Shown: positions 42,410-50,973, numbered from the stretch's first letter. The stretch: DNA of 64,000 nt from Levilactobacillus yonginensis (GCF_003946265.1 NZ_RHNO01000006.1:1-64000); one strand, 5' to 3'. A program made the numbers and translations. The notes: a model not told the origin generated them from the letters alone.

Positions 42410-43777
42410 TCAGTTTTCTTTGTCTTCGTCAGGCGTTTCCGTCGTAATTTGTTTCTGTGGCGGATTGACCGTAACTTCTAACCAGTTGATAAAGGAATTT
42501 TCGTAGTCCAGAACCTTTAAGTCGAAGTTCTTCAATTGAATGACGTCATTGACCTTTACATCTGGGTAGTTATCAATGATAAACCCAGCCATCGTAACCG
42601 TATCAGAGGCCTCAAACCCTTTAATGTCTGTATTAAAGTAACGTTCGAAGTCATAGGTCGTCATCTTCCCATTTACTTGGAAGGTGCCGTTGGGTTGCTT
42701 GAAAATATATTGGTCGTTGGCATCGTCAATTTCATCACGGACGGTCCCAAACAGTTCTTCATAAATATCCTTATCCGTAATGATCCCGGAAGTTCCCCCA
42801 TACTCGTCAACGACAACGACGATAGGGGTCCGCTTCTTGATCATTTGTTGTAAGACTTGGGTAATTGGGGTGGTTTCAGGCGTGGTTGAAATATCTCGAA
42901 TCAACTTGTCTACACGAATGGAGGAATCCACTTGCGTCTGGCGAATTAAATCGTAGTTATAAACGTAGCCTAAAATCTTATCTTTATCATTGTCAGCAAC
43001 CACAGGGAGTCGGCTGAACCGTTCCTGGAGGTACACCGTCAAGGCTTCCTTGACCGTCGACGTAATGTCGATAACCTCAAGCTGCGTCCGGTCGATCATG
43101 ATGTCCTTGGCGACCTTGTCGTTTAACTCGAAGGCCCGTTGCATGTAGACTAAGTCGTTCTTTTCAAGCTCCCCACCTTCCACGGCACTCCGCGAGAGGT
43201 TCAAAATTTCAGCTTGGGAGAAGACTTCGTCACTTTCGTTAGCAACTTTGAGACCCATCAAGCGAACAACGCCGGAAGCACTGGAGTTGAGTAACCAGAC
43301 GAATGGGTAGAATAGCACGTGGCAATAATGCAGGGGTGTGACCACTAACATTAAGACCTTCATTGGCATATCGATGGAAATGTTCTTGGGGACGATTTCG
43401 GTGAAGACCACTTCTAAGTAAGTCAGGAGTAAAACCCCGAAGATGACCGCGATAGTGTGAGCTGTCGCGCCATTTAGGTGGGCGGGCGCAATCCCGTCTA
43501 GTAAGAGGTCAACGAAGAACGTTTCCCCAATCCACCCTAAGATAATACCGGCAAGGGAAACCCCTACCTGAGTTGTTGATAAATATTCATTTAAATTGGT
43601 GACCATTTTCATGGCCCGATTAAGCTTGGTTGACGGCTTGTCGCTCTCGGCAATTTTTTCTTCAAGAGCGCTAGGCCGAGTCTGAACCAAAGCAAACTCG
43701 CAGGCAACAAAGAAAGCTGCAAAAAAGAAGGTAATTAAAATAATAATTAGATTCACAACTATCTGACCGCTATCCAC
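42410..43777 (-). CDS. CNNM/HlyC (UPF0053) family membrane protein
   Basis: This 455-aa protein has the full CorC/HlyC layout: an N-terminal DUF21 domain with four membrane segments (about 1-190), a pair of CBS domains (about 210-335, including VVVDEYGGTSGIITDKDI) and a C-terminal transporter-associated domain (about 350-435). Relatives act in Mg2+ or Co2+ efflux or resistance; the name hemolysin C is historical. The ATG lies at 43777. It stands alone. This is the only likely Mg2+-related transport gene in the window and is not linked to the M-box. Confidence 0.9.
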   Translation of the reverse strand: MDSGQIVVNLIIILITFFFAAFFVACEFALVQTRPSALEEKIAESDKPSTKLNRAMKMVTNLNEYLSTTQVGVSLAGIILGWIGETFFVDLLLDGIAPAHLNGATAHTIAVIFGVLLLTYLEVVFTEIVPKNISIDMPMKVLMLVVTPLHYCHVLFYPFVWLLNSSASGVVRLMGLKVANESDEVFSQAEILNLSRSAVEGGELEKNDLVYMQRAFELNDKVAKDIMIDRTQLEVIDITSTVKEALTVYLQERFSRLPVVADNDKDKILGYVYNYDLIRQTQVDSSIRVDKLIRDISTTPETTPITQVLQQMIKKRTPIVVVVDEYGGTSGIITDKDIYEELFGTVRDEIDDANDQYIFKQPNGTFQVNGKMTTYDFERYFNTDIKGFEASDTVTMAGFIIDNYPDVKVNDVIQLKNFDLKVLDYENSFINWLEVTVNPPQKQITTETPDEDKEN

Positions 43778-43985
43778 ACATCATTCCTCATTTCATTAGT
43801 TCTATCCCTTTATTATAGCGCGTCTCAGCACCATTTCACAGGGGGTGAATTGAAGCAAATTGTACCCTTTATAGGTTCGCTTAGCAACCGAACATCGCCA
43901 AAAAAGTCAAGATAGAATGGAATACTTAACGTTTGGCAAAAAAAGGACTAGACTTAAATTAGTAACATCAAAGGAGATTTTGATT

Positions 43986-44351
43986 ATGGCAGATACACCA
44001 AAGGAAGAACAAGCAGAAACACCGAAGATCGACATTCCAGCTGAAGACGTGGAAAAGGCTTCGAAGTTGGTTCTGGATCCGGGGTATGTGACGAAAAAGG
44101 ATCTACCAAAGATGGCAGATTTAGCCTGGGCAACCGCGCTATCTGATGCTGTAACTAAGCATTTCTTAAACGACGACGATGACCACGACCCTTACGTTTA
44201 CTTCGAGCAATTTGATTTTGCTGGTGGGGACATTGATTCTATCATCTTTAACATGGATCTCGTCAAGACCCGTGAGGACGCTTTGCACGACTTAGCTGAT
44301 GCATTGGGTGAAAAGATCGTTAGTCATGACGTTCAACAAACCACTTACTAA
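43986..44351 (+). CDS. Hypothetical acidic protein, 121 aa
   Basis: This is a small, acidic soluble protein without signal peptide or membrane segment. It contains a DDDDHD cluster near residue 60 and a helical C-terminus. ATG 43986 follows GGAG at good spacing, so the longer frame to 43917 is not used. I do not recognise a family. Its own terminator follows. Confidence 0.65.
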   Translation: MADTPKEEQAETPKIDIPAEDVEKASKLVLDPGYVTKKDLPKMADLAWATALSDAVTKHFLNDDDDHDPYVYFEQFDFAGGDIDSIIFNMDLVKTREDALHDLADALGEKIVSHDVQQTTY

Positions 44352-44360
44352 ATTGGTGAT

Positions 44361-44396
44361 AAAGGATTCAGTGGCTAACACTGAATCCTTTTTTGA
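44361..44396 (+). terminator. Terminator of the 121-aa gene
   Basis: AAAGGATTCAGTG / CACTGAATCCTTT perfect stem plus T run. Confidence 0.9.
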
Positions 44397-44416
44397 CAAT
44401 GATCATTCAGAAAAAG

Positions 44417-44511
44417 TGCTATACTACAAACACTTGGCAGGGGCACGACCACTTGAGTATGACGGCCGTGTTTTTAGAAGGGTCTGAGACAAAAGTCTCA
44501 GGCCCTTTTTG
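44417..44511 (+). ncRNA. Candidate small RNA with its own promoter and terminator
   Basis: An extended -10 element TGCTATACT (44417-44425) is followed by about 50 bases without an ORF and then a strong terminator GGGTCTGAGAC / GTCTCAGGCCC plus T5 (44478-44511). Transcription would give an RNA of roughly 80 bases. TTGACA lies upstream but 21 bp from the -10, so the -35 is doubtful. No known RNA family is recognised. Confidence 0.42.
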
Positions 44512-44536
44512 TGCGCCGAACATAAATAGTCAAAAT

Positions 44537-44605
44537 GTGCGCCAAAAGGCGGTCAACTTCGTCTATCGACGCTAATGCTCATTGACTAACCGCCCTTTGG
44601 CGCAC
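44537..44605 (-). repeat. Hairpin element type C, copy 1
   Basis: GTGCGCCAAAAGGCGGTCAA and TTGAC...CCGCC...GGCGCAC form a long stem; on the plus strand it is followed by TTTTTT and can also terminate transcription. Its minus strand resembles 46366-46430 (shared GGCG-TTAG, CGT, and TTTGGCGCAC / CTTCTGGCACAC parts). The rest of the 490-bp gap up to the chitosanase gene shows nothing recognisable. Confidence 0.5.
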
Positions 44606-44844
44606 GCTCTTTTTTATCTCTAAGCTTAATTTGCTAATTTTGGCGTGAAGCTAAGTATAGCATGGATGAGTAGCTGATGGGCCTTTCAGAGAAGTTTTTT
44701 AGTTTACCCGATTAGTAGCTTATTTGTCTGCGAATTGATGGGCTTAGAATGTGGCTAACTCGTACGTTCAAAGTAGAAACTTAGTAGCGAACGCGCAGGC
44801 AAATTGGTAAGCTAAAAGAAAAATGACTTTTAGGGGAGATTTAG

Positions 44845-45648
44845 GTGATACGGATGAGAAGAATTGTTCAGGGGTTGCTGTTACTGGTTTTAGTCAGTGG
44901 TCTAGCTGGATGTACCGCTACACCAGGCTATCAAGCACAGCACACGATTCAGACGGGAAAATTACGGGCGACGACGTTTTCTTTGGTGGCCAGTGCGGAG
45001 AATTCGACGACCAACTACCGCCAACAGTATGGTTACATTGAAGACATTGGGGACGGCCGTGGCTATACGGCGGGCATTATTGGTTTTACCAGCGCAACGG
45101 GGGACTTACGTCAGGTTGTTCAACGGTATGTCCGGCTAAAATCCTATCACAACGGGTTACGGCGCTATTTGCCAGCACTACGCAGGATTAACGGATCGGC
45201 ATCACACGCGGGATTAGGTTCAGGTTTTGTTAAGGCTTGGCAGCAAGCTGCCAAGGACCCGCAGATGATGCGCGCGCAGGACACCATCCTGAACCGCCAG
45301 TACTTAAGGCCGGTTCTGAAGGCTGCCAAACAGGATAATCTGAGTCCGTTGGGTCAATATATCTATTATGATGCCGTTGTCGTTCATGGACCCGGTGAAG
45401 ATAGTCAGAGCTTCGGTGGTATTCGCCGCCAGGCTAAGCGACTTGCTAAAACACCCCGACAAGGTGGGAATCAGGCGGACTACCTGCGGGCATTCTTGCA
45501 AACACGGGCTAAGGTAATGAAACGGGAACGGGCACATAAAGATTTATCACGGTTGAATGTACAGCGTCATTTCATTAAGGCTAAAAATTATCAGCTTAAG
45601 CGGCCGCTCAGTTGGCGGATGTACGGGGATGCCTACCGGTTGAAGTGA
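44845..45648 (+). CDS. GH46 chitosanase, lipoprotein
   Basis: This 267-aa enzyme cleaves chitosan (beta-1,4-glucosamine polymers). The GH46 catalytic pair is visible as E52 (SAENSTTNY) and D70 (IEDIGDGRGYTAGIIGFT), at the 18-residue spacing known for the family. The N-terminus is a lipoprotein signal: basic RMRR, hydrophobic stretch and lipobox L-A-G-C23, so the enzyme should be tethered to the outer face of the membrane. The start is a GTG at 44845, 7 bases after AGGGGAG; ATG 44854 is the alternative. It is monocistronic. Confidence 0.9.
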   Translation: MIRMRRIVQGLLLLVLVSGLAGCTATPGYQAQHTIQTGKLRATTFSLVASAENSTTNYRQQYGYIEDIGDGRGYTAGIIGFTSATGDLRQVVQRYVRLKSYHNGLRRYLPALRRINGSASHAGLGSGFVKAWQQAAKDPQMMRAQDTILNRQYLRPVLKAAKQDNLSPLGQYIYYDAVVVHGPGEDSQSFGGIRRQAKRLAKTPRQGGNQADYLRAFLQTRAKVMKRERAHKDLSRLNVQRHFIKAKNYQLKRPLSWRMYGDAYRLK

Positions 45649-45812
45649 GCCTGAGACAACATGTTAGTGGCAGATGAAATCTGACCTGGTGCAATCATGT
45701 TTGATTTCATTAACCATCTTTGACCTTAGAAGATAATATTGATGTTTCTTTCTTACAAGTATAAGAAGCTTCCACTAGAAACACTTATTTATCAATGGTT
45801 ATACTCTTACAA

Positions 45813-45839
45813 TTAGCACTATGACTAGGCGAGTGCTAA
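45813..45839 (+). promoter_or_regulatory. CIRCE element (HrcA operator) upstream of hsp20
   Basis: TTAGCACTA-N9-GAGTGCTAA matches the CIRCE consensus TTAGCACTC-N9-GAGTGCTAA with one mismatch. It lies 5 bases upstream of the -35 hexamer. Confidence 0.85.
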
Positions 45840-45843
45840 TTAC

Positions 45844-45872
45844 TTGCATTGCTGACCAACACTGACTATTAT
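45844..45872 (+). promoter_or_regulatory. hsp20 promoter
   Basis: TTGCAT (45844-45849), 17-bp spacer, TATTAT (45867-45872). Confidence 0.72.
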
Positions 45873-45912
45873 AGATAATGTAATCAAGCAAAGCAGAAAG
45901 GGGTTATTGATT

Positions 45913-46338
45913 ATGACTAACGATGTTATGAACCGGAACTATGATTTCTTTGATCCAATGAATTTCTTCAATGAAGTGGGCAACTTGGGTCGCGACATGT
46001 TTAATGGTGAAGATGCCATGAAGACCGACGTCGTTGAACACGCTAAGAATTACGTTGTAACTGCCGAGATGCCAGGATTCAAGAAGGATGACATTCACGT
46101 TGACTATCGTGACGAAACGTTGCGGATTGCTGGTAAGTCGGAAGTTAAGCAAGCGACTAAGGATGACGATGGTCGAGTCTTGCGGCAAGAACGTCACAGT
46201 CAAAACGTGGCCCGTTCCTTCTATCTGCCAGACATTGATCTCGAGAATGTTCAAGCTAACTACAATGAAGGTATCTTGACACTAACGCTGCCTAAGCAGA
46301 CGAAGGTCGAAGATAACCATAAAATCAGTATCGACTAA
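45913..46338 (+). CDS. hsp20: Small heat shock protein, Hsp20 family
   Basis: This 141-aa alpha-crystallin-type chaperone holds unfolding proteins during stress. The alpha-crystallin domain spans about 35-135 (KNYVVTAEMPGFKKDDIHVD to LTLTLPKQ), and the C-terminal IxI-like region is ISID. ATG 45913 follows AGGGG. A CIRCE element just upstream of its promoter indicates HrcA control. It is monocistronic. Confidence 0.95.
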   Translation: MTNDVMNRNYDFFDPMNFFNEVGNLGRDMFNGEDAMKTDVVEHAKNYVVTAEMPGFKKDDIHVDYRDETLRIAGKSEVKQATKDDDGRVLRQERHSQNVARSFYLPDIDLENVQANYNEGILTLTLPKQTKVEDNHKISID

Positions 46339-46365
46339 TTAAGGGTTATATCCGGAAGCGAGTGA

Positions 46366-46430
46366 GACAGAAGGCGTTTAGCTAGCGTTAACGTTCGTCG
46401 TTGATTGTAGCTAGTTGTCTTCTGGCACAC
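46366..46430 (+). repeat. Hairpin element type C, copy 2
   Basis: CAGAAG / CTTCTG and TAGCTA / TAGCTA form a stem around a loop GCGTTAACGTTCGTCG. Sequence and layout resemble the minus strand of 44537-44605. Confidence 0.45.
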
Positions 46431-46448
46431 GTTTCAGCAAGATAGAAT

Positions 46449-46500
46449 CCGTAAAAAATAAGGGTCCAGGACAAAAGTCCTGGACCCTTATTTTTTACGG
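46449..46500. terminator. Bidirectional terminator, hsp20 / aldo-keto reductase
   Basis: A 24-bp perfect inverted repeat (arms at 46449-46472 and 46477-46500, loop AAAA) with A and T runs inside both arms, between convergent genes. Confidence 0.93.
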
Positions 46501-46501
46501 A

Positions 46502-47350
46502 TTAGTATTGCTTACCCGTTTCGTAAACAATTTCCGGTTCGTTCCCGGTCCGTTGGTTTTTATTCAGTAGATCAATCATTGTCATTTCATCTTCGGCGAG
46601 CGTGAAATCAAATACTTGGGCGTTTTCTTGAATTCGTTCAGCGTGTTGTGACTTCGGAATTGGCAAAATGCCGTGCTGCAGTTCCCACCGTAAAATAATT
46701 TGAGCTACCGATTTTTGATGGTGTTGGGCCATCTTGGCAATCATTGGGTCCCCAAGAACAGCTCGTCGGCCCAATGGACTCCAGGCCTCGGTAACAATAT
46801 TTTGTTCCTTATCATAGGCCAGCAAGCCCTGTTGGTTTAAGTAGGGGTGGAACTCAACCTGGTTCACAACAGGCATTTCCTTGGCCTGCGTTGCCAGTAA
46901 TTCCAAGTGGGCCACGGTGTAGTTGGAGACCCCGATGGATTTGACCTGGCCGTTGGCTTTTAATTGTTCGAGTGCCTTCCAAGTTTCAAAGAAGTGTTCA
47001 CGAACGGGCCAATGAATCAGCAGTAGGTCTAAGTAATCAGTCTGTAGGCGCTTTAGTGAGCCTTCTACGGCCTTCATAGTCCGGTCGTAACCTTGGACAG
47101 CTTCGGCGACCTTACTGGTTAAGAAGAGCGCTTCACGGGGCAAACCGAGTTGATGCAAAGCTGGTCCCAGAATGTCTTCATTACGATAAAGCATTGCGGT
47201 ATCGAAGAGTCGGTAGCCAGCGTCCCACGCGGTTTGAATTGTGTTGTTCATTGTTTCTTGGTCGCTAATTAAGTAAGTGCCGAAACCCATTGCGGGCATC
47301 TTCTTACCATCAGCGAGGGTGATGGTATCTGAAATACTGGTAAGTGCCAT
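46502..47350 (-). CDS. Aldo/keto reductase
   Basis: This 282-aa protein has the AKR barrel and reduces aldehydes or ketones with NADPH. The catalytic tetrad is visible: Asp and Tyr in LFDTAMLYRNE, Lys in FLTSKVAE and His in LLIHWPVRE. The cofactor end contains PIPKSQHAERI. ATG 47350 is chosen because AAGGAG is 8 bases upstream; ATG 47356 nearly touches it. The likely role is carbonyl detoxification (2,5-diketogluconate reductase-like subgroup); the substrate is unknown. Confidence 0.9.
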   Translation of the reverse strand: MALTSISDTITLADGKKMPAMGFGTYLISDQETMNNTIQTAWDAGYRLFDTAMLYRNEDILGPALHQLGLPREALFLTSKVAEAVQGYDRTMKAVEGSLKRLQTDYLDLLLIHWPVREHFFETWKALEQLKANGQVKSIGVSNYTVAHLELLATQAKEMPVVNQVEFHPYLNQQGLLAYDKEQNIVTEAWSPLGRRAVLGDPMIAKMAQHHQKSVAQIILRWELQHGILPIPKSQHAERIQENAQVFDFTLAEDEMTMIDLLNKNQRTGNEPEIVYETGKQY

Positions 47351-47415
47351 TGTCATTCTCCTTCACGTCAGTCGATAAGTACTATCTTAGGCTAAAACAA
47401 CGAAAATGACAACGC

Positions 47416-47577
47416 TTACCGTGGCCGTTTAAACTGGTCGTATAGGTTGATACTAGCCTCAATCAACATCCCAGCCGTCATTAACCACATAGCCAGCATA
47501 TCTTGATGGGCGAGCATACAACCTAGTAGCACAATGTAGAGGATAAATAAGATAATCGCCGATGATTTATGATTCAT
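47416..47577 (-). CDS. Small membrane protein, 53 aa
   Basis: A short frame with GGGAGG at good spacing before the ATG at 47577. The product has two hydrophobic segments (AIILFILYIVLLGCM and MLAMWLMTAGMLIEA) and a basic end (DQFKRPR). It lies between the reductase and the P-type ATPase, convergent with neither. No family is recognised. Confidence 0.6.
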   Translation of the reverse strand: MNHKSSAIILFILYIVLLGCMLAHQDMLAMWLMTAGMLIEASINLYDQFKRPR

Positions 47578-47740
47578 AGTAATTCCTCCCTTGGATGATT
47601 AAACACCATCTTCATTATAGTCATTTATCTGAGTAGTTGCGATTCGGTAAAGGATTCGAAAAAGCTGAATGAATTTTGGGTGTCAGGGGGTCTTTATCTA
47701 GTACAATGGGGTAAAGAACCGGTGAAGGAGGCTTGGTGTG

Positions 47741-50086
47741 ATGACGGCACATGAGCGTTACTTACCACCACTGGACTGTGGATTGACCGCAGAGAAAGTG
47801 AGTGATCGGGTGGCGGCGGGCCAGAAGAATGATCCGCTACCACCGTTGACCCGAAGTGTAAAACAAATATTTCGGGATAATTTATTAACTCTATTCAACT
47901 TAATCAATATTATCTTGGGTGCCCTGGTATTTTTAACCGGGAGCTATAAAAATTTACTCTTTCTAGGCGTAGTCGTGGTCAATACGGGTATCGGTATTTT
48001 TCAAGAAATCCGGTCTAAACGTCAAGTAGACAAGCTTGCCCTTCTGTCAGAGGGGACGATTGACGTGCTCCGTGATGGACAGCTGACGGCGCACCATCAA
48101 GACGATATCGTGTTGGATGATATCTTGTCGTTGGGGCGCGGGGATCAGTTACCCGTCGATGGCCTGATTCGTGACACCGCTGGTTTGGAGGTCGACGAAT
48201 CCCAGATTACTGGTGAGTCAACGCCCATTGAGAAGCATACCGGGGACACACTGGTCTCCGGTAGCGTCATCTTAGGCGGTCGAGCCATGGTCCAGGCAAC
48301 GATGGTGGGTAGCGGGAGTTTTGTGAAACAACTGGCCCACTCTGCTAAGCAGAAACGCCGGAATGCCAGCGAATTACTGACGATCATTAATCGGATTATT
48401 AAAATTTTGACCTTCGCCATTGTGCCACTGGGAGCCGCGCTTTTTATCTCGTCCATGATGCGGGGCCAAAGCCAAAACCGGGCCATTCTGGGAACTGTTG
48501 CCTCAATGGTGGGAATGATTCCAGAAGGTTTGGTCCTATTGACCTCCGTAGCGCTGGCAGCAGGTGCCTTTACTTTAGGTCGGCGTAACGTTTTGGTACG
48601 AGAATTGCCAGCCATTGAGGCGTTGGCACGAGTTGACGTCCTGTGTTTGGATAAGACCGGGACCATTACTAACGGCCAACTTCAGTTGGATCGTGTAGAG
48701 CCGATTGGTACGACACCAGTTGCCAAGCTGGAAACGATTTTAGCCCAGCTGGTGGCGGCTACGGGGGATGATAATGAGACGGCTCAGGCCGTTCAAAACG
48801 CCTTAGGTACGCCATCAGTTGCCGCTCAAAACGTGTTGCCGTTCTCCTCTGGTAGAAAGTGGAGTGGGGCCGAATTGGCTGACCATGCGTACATCATGGG
48901 GGCGCCAGAATTCATTTTTGAGACGGTACCTGCCAACGTGAAGCAGCGGATTGCGTCCTTGGCAAAGCAGGGTTACCGGGTGCTCCTGTTAGCTCAGGCC
49001 GACCGGTTGACCACGCCCAAACCGACGAATCCCCAAGCGCTGGGGCTGATTCTGATTACGGATGAGTTGCGACCGCGGGCTAAAGATACGTTTAGCTTCT
49101 TTGCCAATCAGGACGTTGCCTTGAAGGTCATCTCGGGAGACAATCCTGTGACGGTCGCCAGCATCGCTGAACGGGCTGAGATTGCTGGGGCCCAGCAATT
49201 GATCGACATGAGTACGGTGGGTACCGCGCCCGACTACGTGCAATTGGTACAGGACTATAACGTCTTTGGCCGGGTGACGCCACAGCAAAAGGAACAGTTG
49301 ATCAAGGCTTATCAAACAGCGGGACATACGGTCGCCATGACTGGTGATGGGGTCAATGACTTACTGGCGCTACGTCAAGCCGACTGTAGTATTGCGATGG
49401 CTTCAGGGAGTGAAGCGACCAAGAGTCTGGCTGATTTTGTCCTGGTTGACTCGAACTTTGATGCGATGATCAACGTTTTAAATGAAGGTCGGCGGGTTAT
49501 CAATAACATTGAGCGGGTCGCTTCGTTATTTTTGATTAAAACGATGTATTCCGTGGCGTTGACCCTGATCTTTATCTTCATGAATCACAGTTACCCGTTT
49601 GAACCAATTCAATTGACGCCCATCTCATCGTTGATGGTGGGGATTCCGACGTTCTTCCTGGCCTTACAACCAAACTATGCGCGGATTGCGGGGCGCTTTA
49701 TGAAGCAGGTCATGGAAATTGCAGCGCCCGCGGCGGTCTGTGTCATTGGTTATATTCTGGTGATCATGGCACTTGGAACGCAGTTTAAACTATCCTTCGC
49801 CACGACCTCCACGTTGAGCGTGTTGTTGACGGGGATGATCAGTCTTAACGCCTTACTGATGGTGGCTCGGCCACTAAACCGGTTTAAAATCGGGCTGGTC
49901 GCGTTGATGGCGGGACTATTTGCCATCGTCTTCCTCTTCTTTGGTCCAATCTTTTCACTGGTTAATTTGCTCAACTGGCGCTTAGCCTTAATCTACTTGC
50001 CACTGATGGTCAGCGTGTTTCCCGTGTTCATCGTCGTTCAAGACGTGCTGGGACATCGAATTCTCAGTCGAATACGTTGGCGCTAG
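47741..50086 (+). CDS. P-type cation ATPase, CtpE-like
   Basis: This 781-aa membrane pump has ITGES (actuator, near 157), PEGL in the fourth helix (261-264), DKTGT with phosphorylated D304, and TGDGVNDL in the hinge. The short N-terminus and the overall pattern resemble the CtpE/YfgQ branch, for which Ca2+ transport is reported in mycobacteria. Ion choice here is inference. GAAGGAGG precedes the ATG at 47741. It is monocistronic, with no obvious terminator before the DUF1836 gene. Confidence 0.86.
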   Translation: MTAHERYLPPLDCGLTAEKVSDRVAAGQKNDPLPPLTRSVKQIFRDNLLTLFNLINIILGALVFLTGSYKNLLFLGVVVVNTGIGIFQEIRSKRQVDKLALLSEGTIDVLRDGQLTAHHQDDIVLDDILSLGRGDQLPVDGLIRDTAGLEVDESQITGESTPIEKHTGDTLVSGSVILGGRAMVQATMVGSGSFVKQLAHSAKQKRRNASELLTIINRIIKILTFAIVPLGAALFISSMMRGQSQNRAILGTVASMVGMIPEGLVLLTSVALAAGAFTLGRRNVLVRELPAIEALARVDVLCLDKTGTITNGQLQLDRVEPIGTTPVAKLETILAQLVAATGDDNETAQAVQNALGTPSVAAQNVLPFSSGRKWSGAELADHAYIMGAPEFIFETVPANVKQRIASLAKQGYRVLLLAQADRLTTPKPTNPQALGLILITDELRPRAKDTFSFFANQDVALKVISGDNPVTVASIAERAEIAGAQQLIDMSTVGTAPDYVQLVQDYNVFGRVTPQQKEQLIKAYQTAGHTVAMTGDGVNDLLALRQADCSIAMASGSEATKSLADFVLVDSNFDAMINVLNEGRRVINNIERVASLFLIKTMYSVALTLIFIFMNHSYPFEPIQLTPISSLMVGIPTFFLALQPNYARIAGRFMKQVMEIAAPAAVCVIGYILVIMALGTQFKLSFATTSTLSVLLTGMISLNALLMVARPLNRFKIGLVALMAGLFAIVFLFFGPIFSLVNLLNWRLALIYLPLMVSVFPVFIVVQDVLGHRILSRIRWR

Positions 50087-50100
50087 GATAAATTGTCGTT

Positions 50101-50157
50101 TCTAGTCTTTATCTAGTCATTGAGACTAGATACTATGTTATAATCGAGACTAGATAC
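50101..50157 (+). promoter_or_regulatory. Repeated half-sites around the DUF1836 gene promoter
   Basis: ATCTAGTC-ATTGA-GACTAGAT (50111-50131) is a perfect palindrome. Further half-sites are TCTAGTC (50101-50107) and GACTAGAT (50148-50155). TATAAT (50139-50144) lies between the last two sites. The larger unit GAGACTAGATAC occurs at 50122-50133 and 50146-50157. This is a strong operator candidate. Confidence 0.62.
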
Positions 50158-50176
50158 GGAAGGGCAGGGAAGAAAC

Positions 50177-50701
50177 ATGGCTGATTTTAATCAATATACA
50201 CGGTGGGAACACCAGATGCACGGTGTGAAGTTACCACGCTGGGATGATTTACCCAAGTTTGATCTCTACATGGATCAGGTGACGGCACTGGTCAACGATG
50301 CTTTAGGACCGTTGGGCATTGATATGGTGACGCCGGCAATGATTAACAATTACGTGAAACACAATGTGATTTTGGCGCCAGTGAAGAAGAAGTACCAAAC
50401 CATGCAGCTGACGGATATTTTGATGATCAGCCTGTTAAAGCCCATGTTCCAAACGGATACGGTTCGGACTGGTATTGACCAGATTACGGCTGGGGACTAT
50501 CCCAAGCAGGCTTATGACAACTTCATTGAGCAGTTAGAGAATCGCTTGCACCACTTAGGTGAGGACCAGATTCAGCCAGCCACTAAGAACTTAAATGAAA
50601 AATTGATGCAGGTCGCAGTGGATGCTGTGGTCGCACGGTTGCAGTCTGAAAAGCTGTTAAAGCTGATCAAACGCCCACTACGTAAAATCGAAAAGAAATA
50701 G
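50177..50701 (+). CDS. DUF1836 protein (MerR-like HTH), probable regulator
   Basis: This 174-aa protein carries the DUF1836 pattern LPRWDDLPKFDLYMDQV followed by TPAMINNYVKHNVILAPVKKKYQ, a winged-helix/MerR-like DNA-binding arrangement, and a helical C-terminus. Its biological role is not established for the family. Repeated GACTAGAT half-sites cover its promoter, which suggests autoregulation. GGGCAGGGA precedes the ATG. Confidence 0.82.
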   Translation: MADFNQYTRWEHQMHGVKLPRWDDLPKFDLYMDQVTALVNDALGPLGIDMVTPAMINNYVKHNVILAPVKKKYQTMQLTDILMISLLKPMFQTDTVRTGIDQITAGDYPKQAYDNFIEQLENRLHHLGEDQIQPATKNLNEKLMQVAVDAVVARLQSEKLLKLIKRPLRKIEKK

Positions 50702-50708
50702 CGAAATC

Positions 50709-50739
50709 AAAAGGCTCGGACATTTTGTCCGAGCCTTTT
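50709..50739 (+). terminator. DUF1836 gene terminator
   Basis: AAAAGGCTCGGACA / TGTCCGAGCCTTTT perfect stem. Confidence 0.9.
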
Positions 50740-50757
50740 CTATGCGATATATATATC

Positions 50758-50973
50758 CGCCTTACCGGCCACAGCAGATGGGCTGGAACCGTGTCGACGG
50801 TTGGCAGGGCGGGGCCTGCTGTGTCGACGGTGTTAGCCGATTTTCGGCTTACAGCGTGGGACGTGTTTGAAGACTGGTGAGGTTGGTTTCCAGGCTTCAA
50901 ACCGAGCCGAAGGACCGCTTTTCAGGCCGCAGGTGTTCCCCACAGCAGGCGGAATCTCTGACCGCCGCAGGTG
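50758..50973 (+). repeat. Structured intergenic repeat, A/B hybrid
   Basis: The left part has the type A start (CGCCTTACCGGCCACAGCAG, ATGGGCTGGAAC). The right part has type B features (GTGTTTGAAGAC, CAGGCTTCAAACCGAGC, TCCCCACAGCAGGCGGAATC). A segment CGGTTAGCC-like / GGCTTAC hairpin lies in the middle. It looks like a fusion of both types in one copy. The remaining gap to the GDPD gene shows nothing else. Confidence 0.65.

Noticed and set aside
44392-44425. TTGACA as -35 for the candidate small RNA
   Set aside because: Spacing to TATACT is 21 bp, and TTGACA overlaps the preceding terminator T run; only the extended -10 is used.
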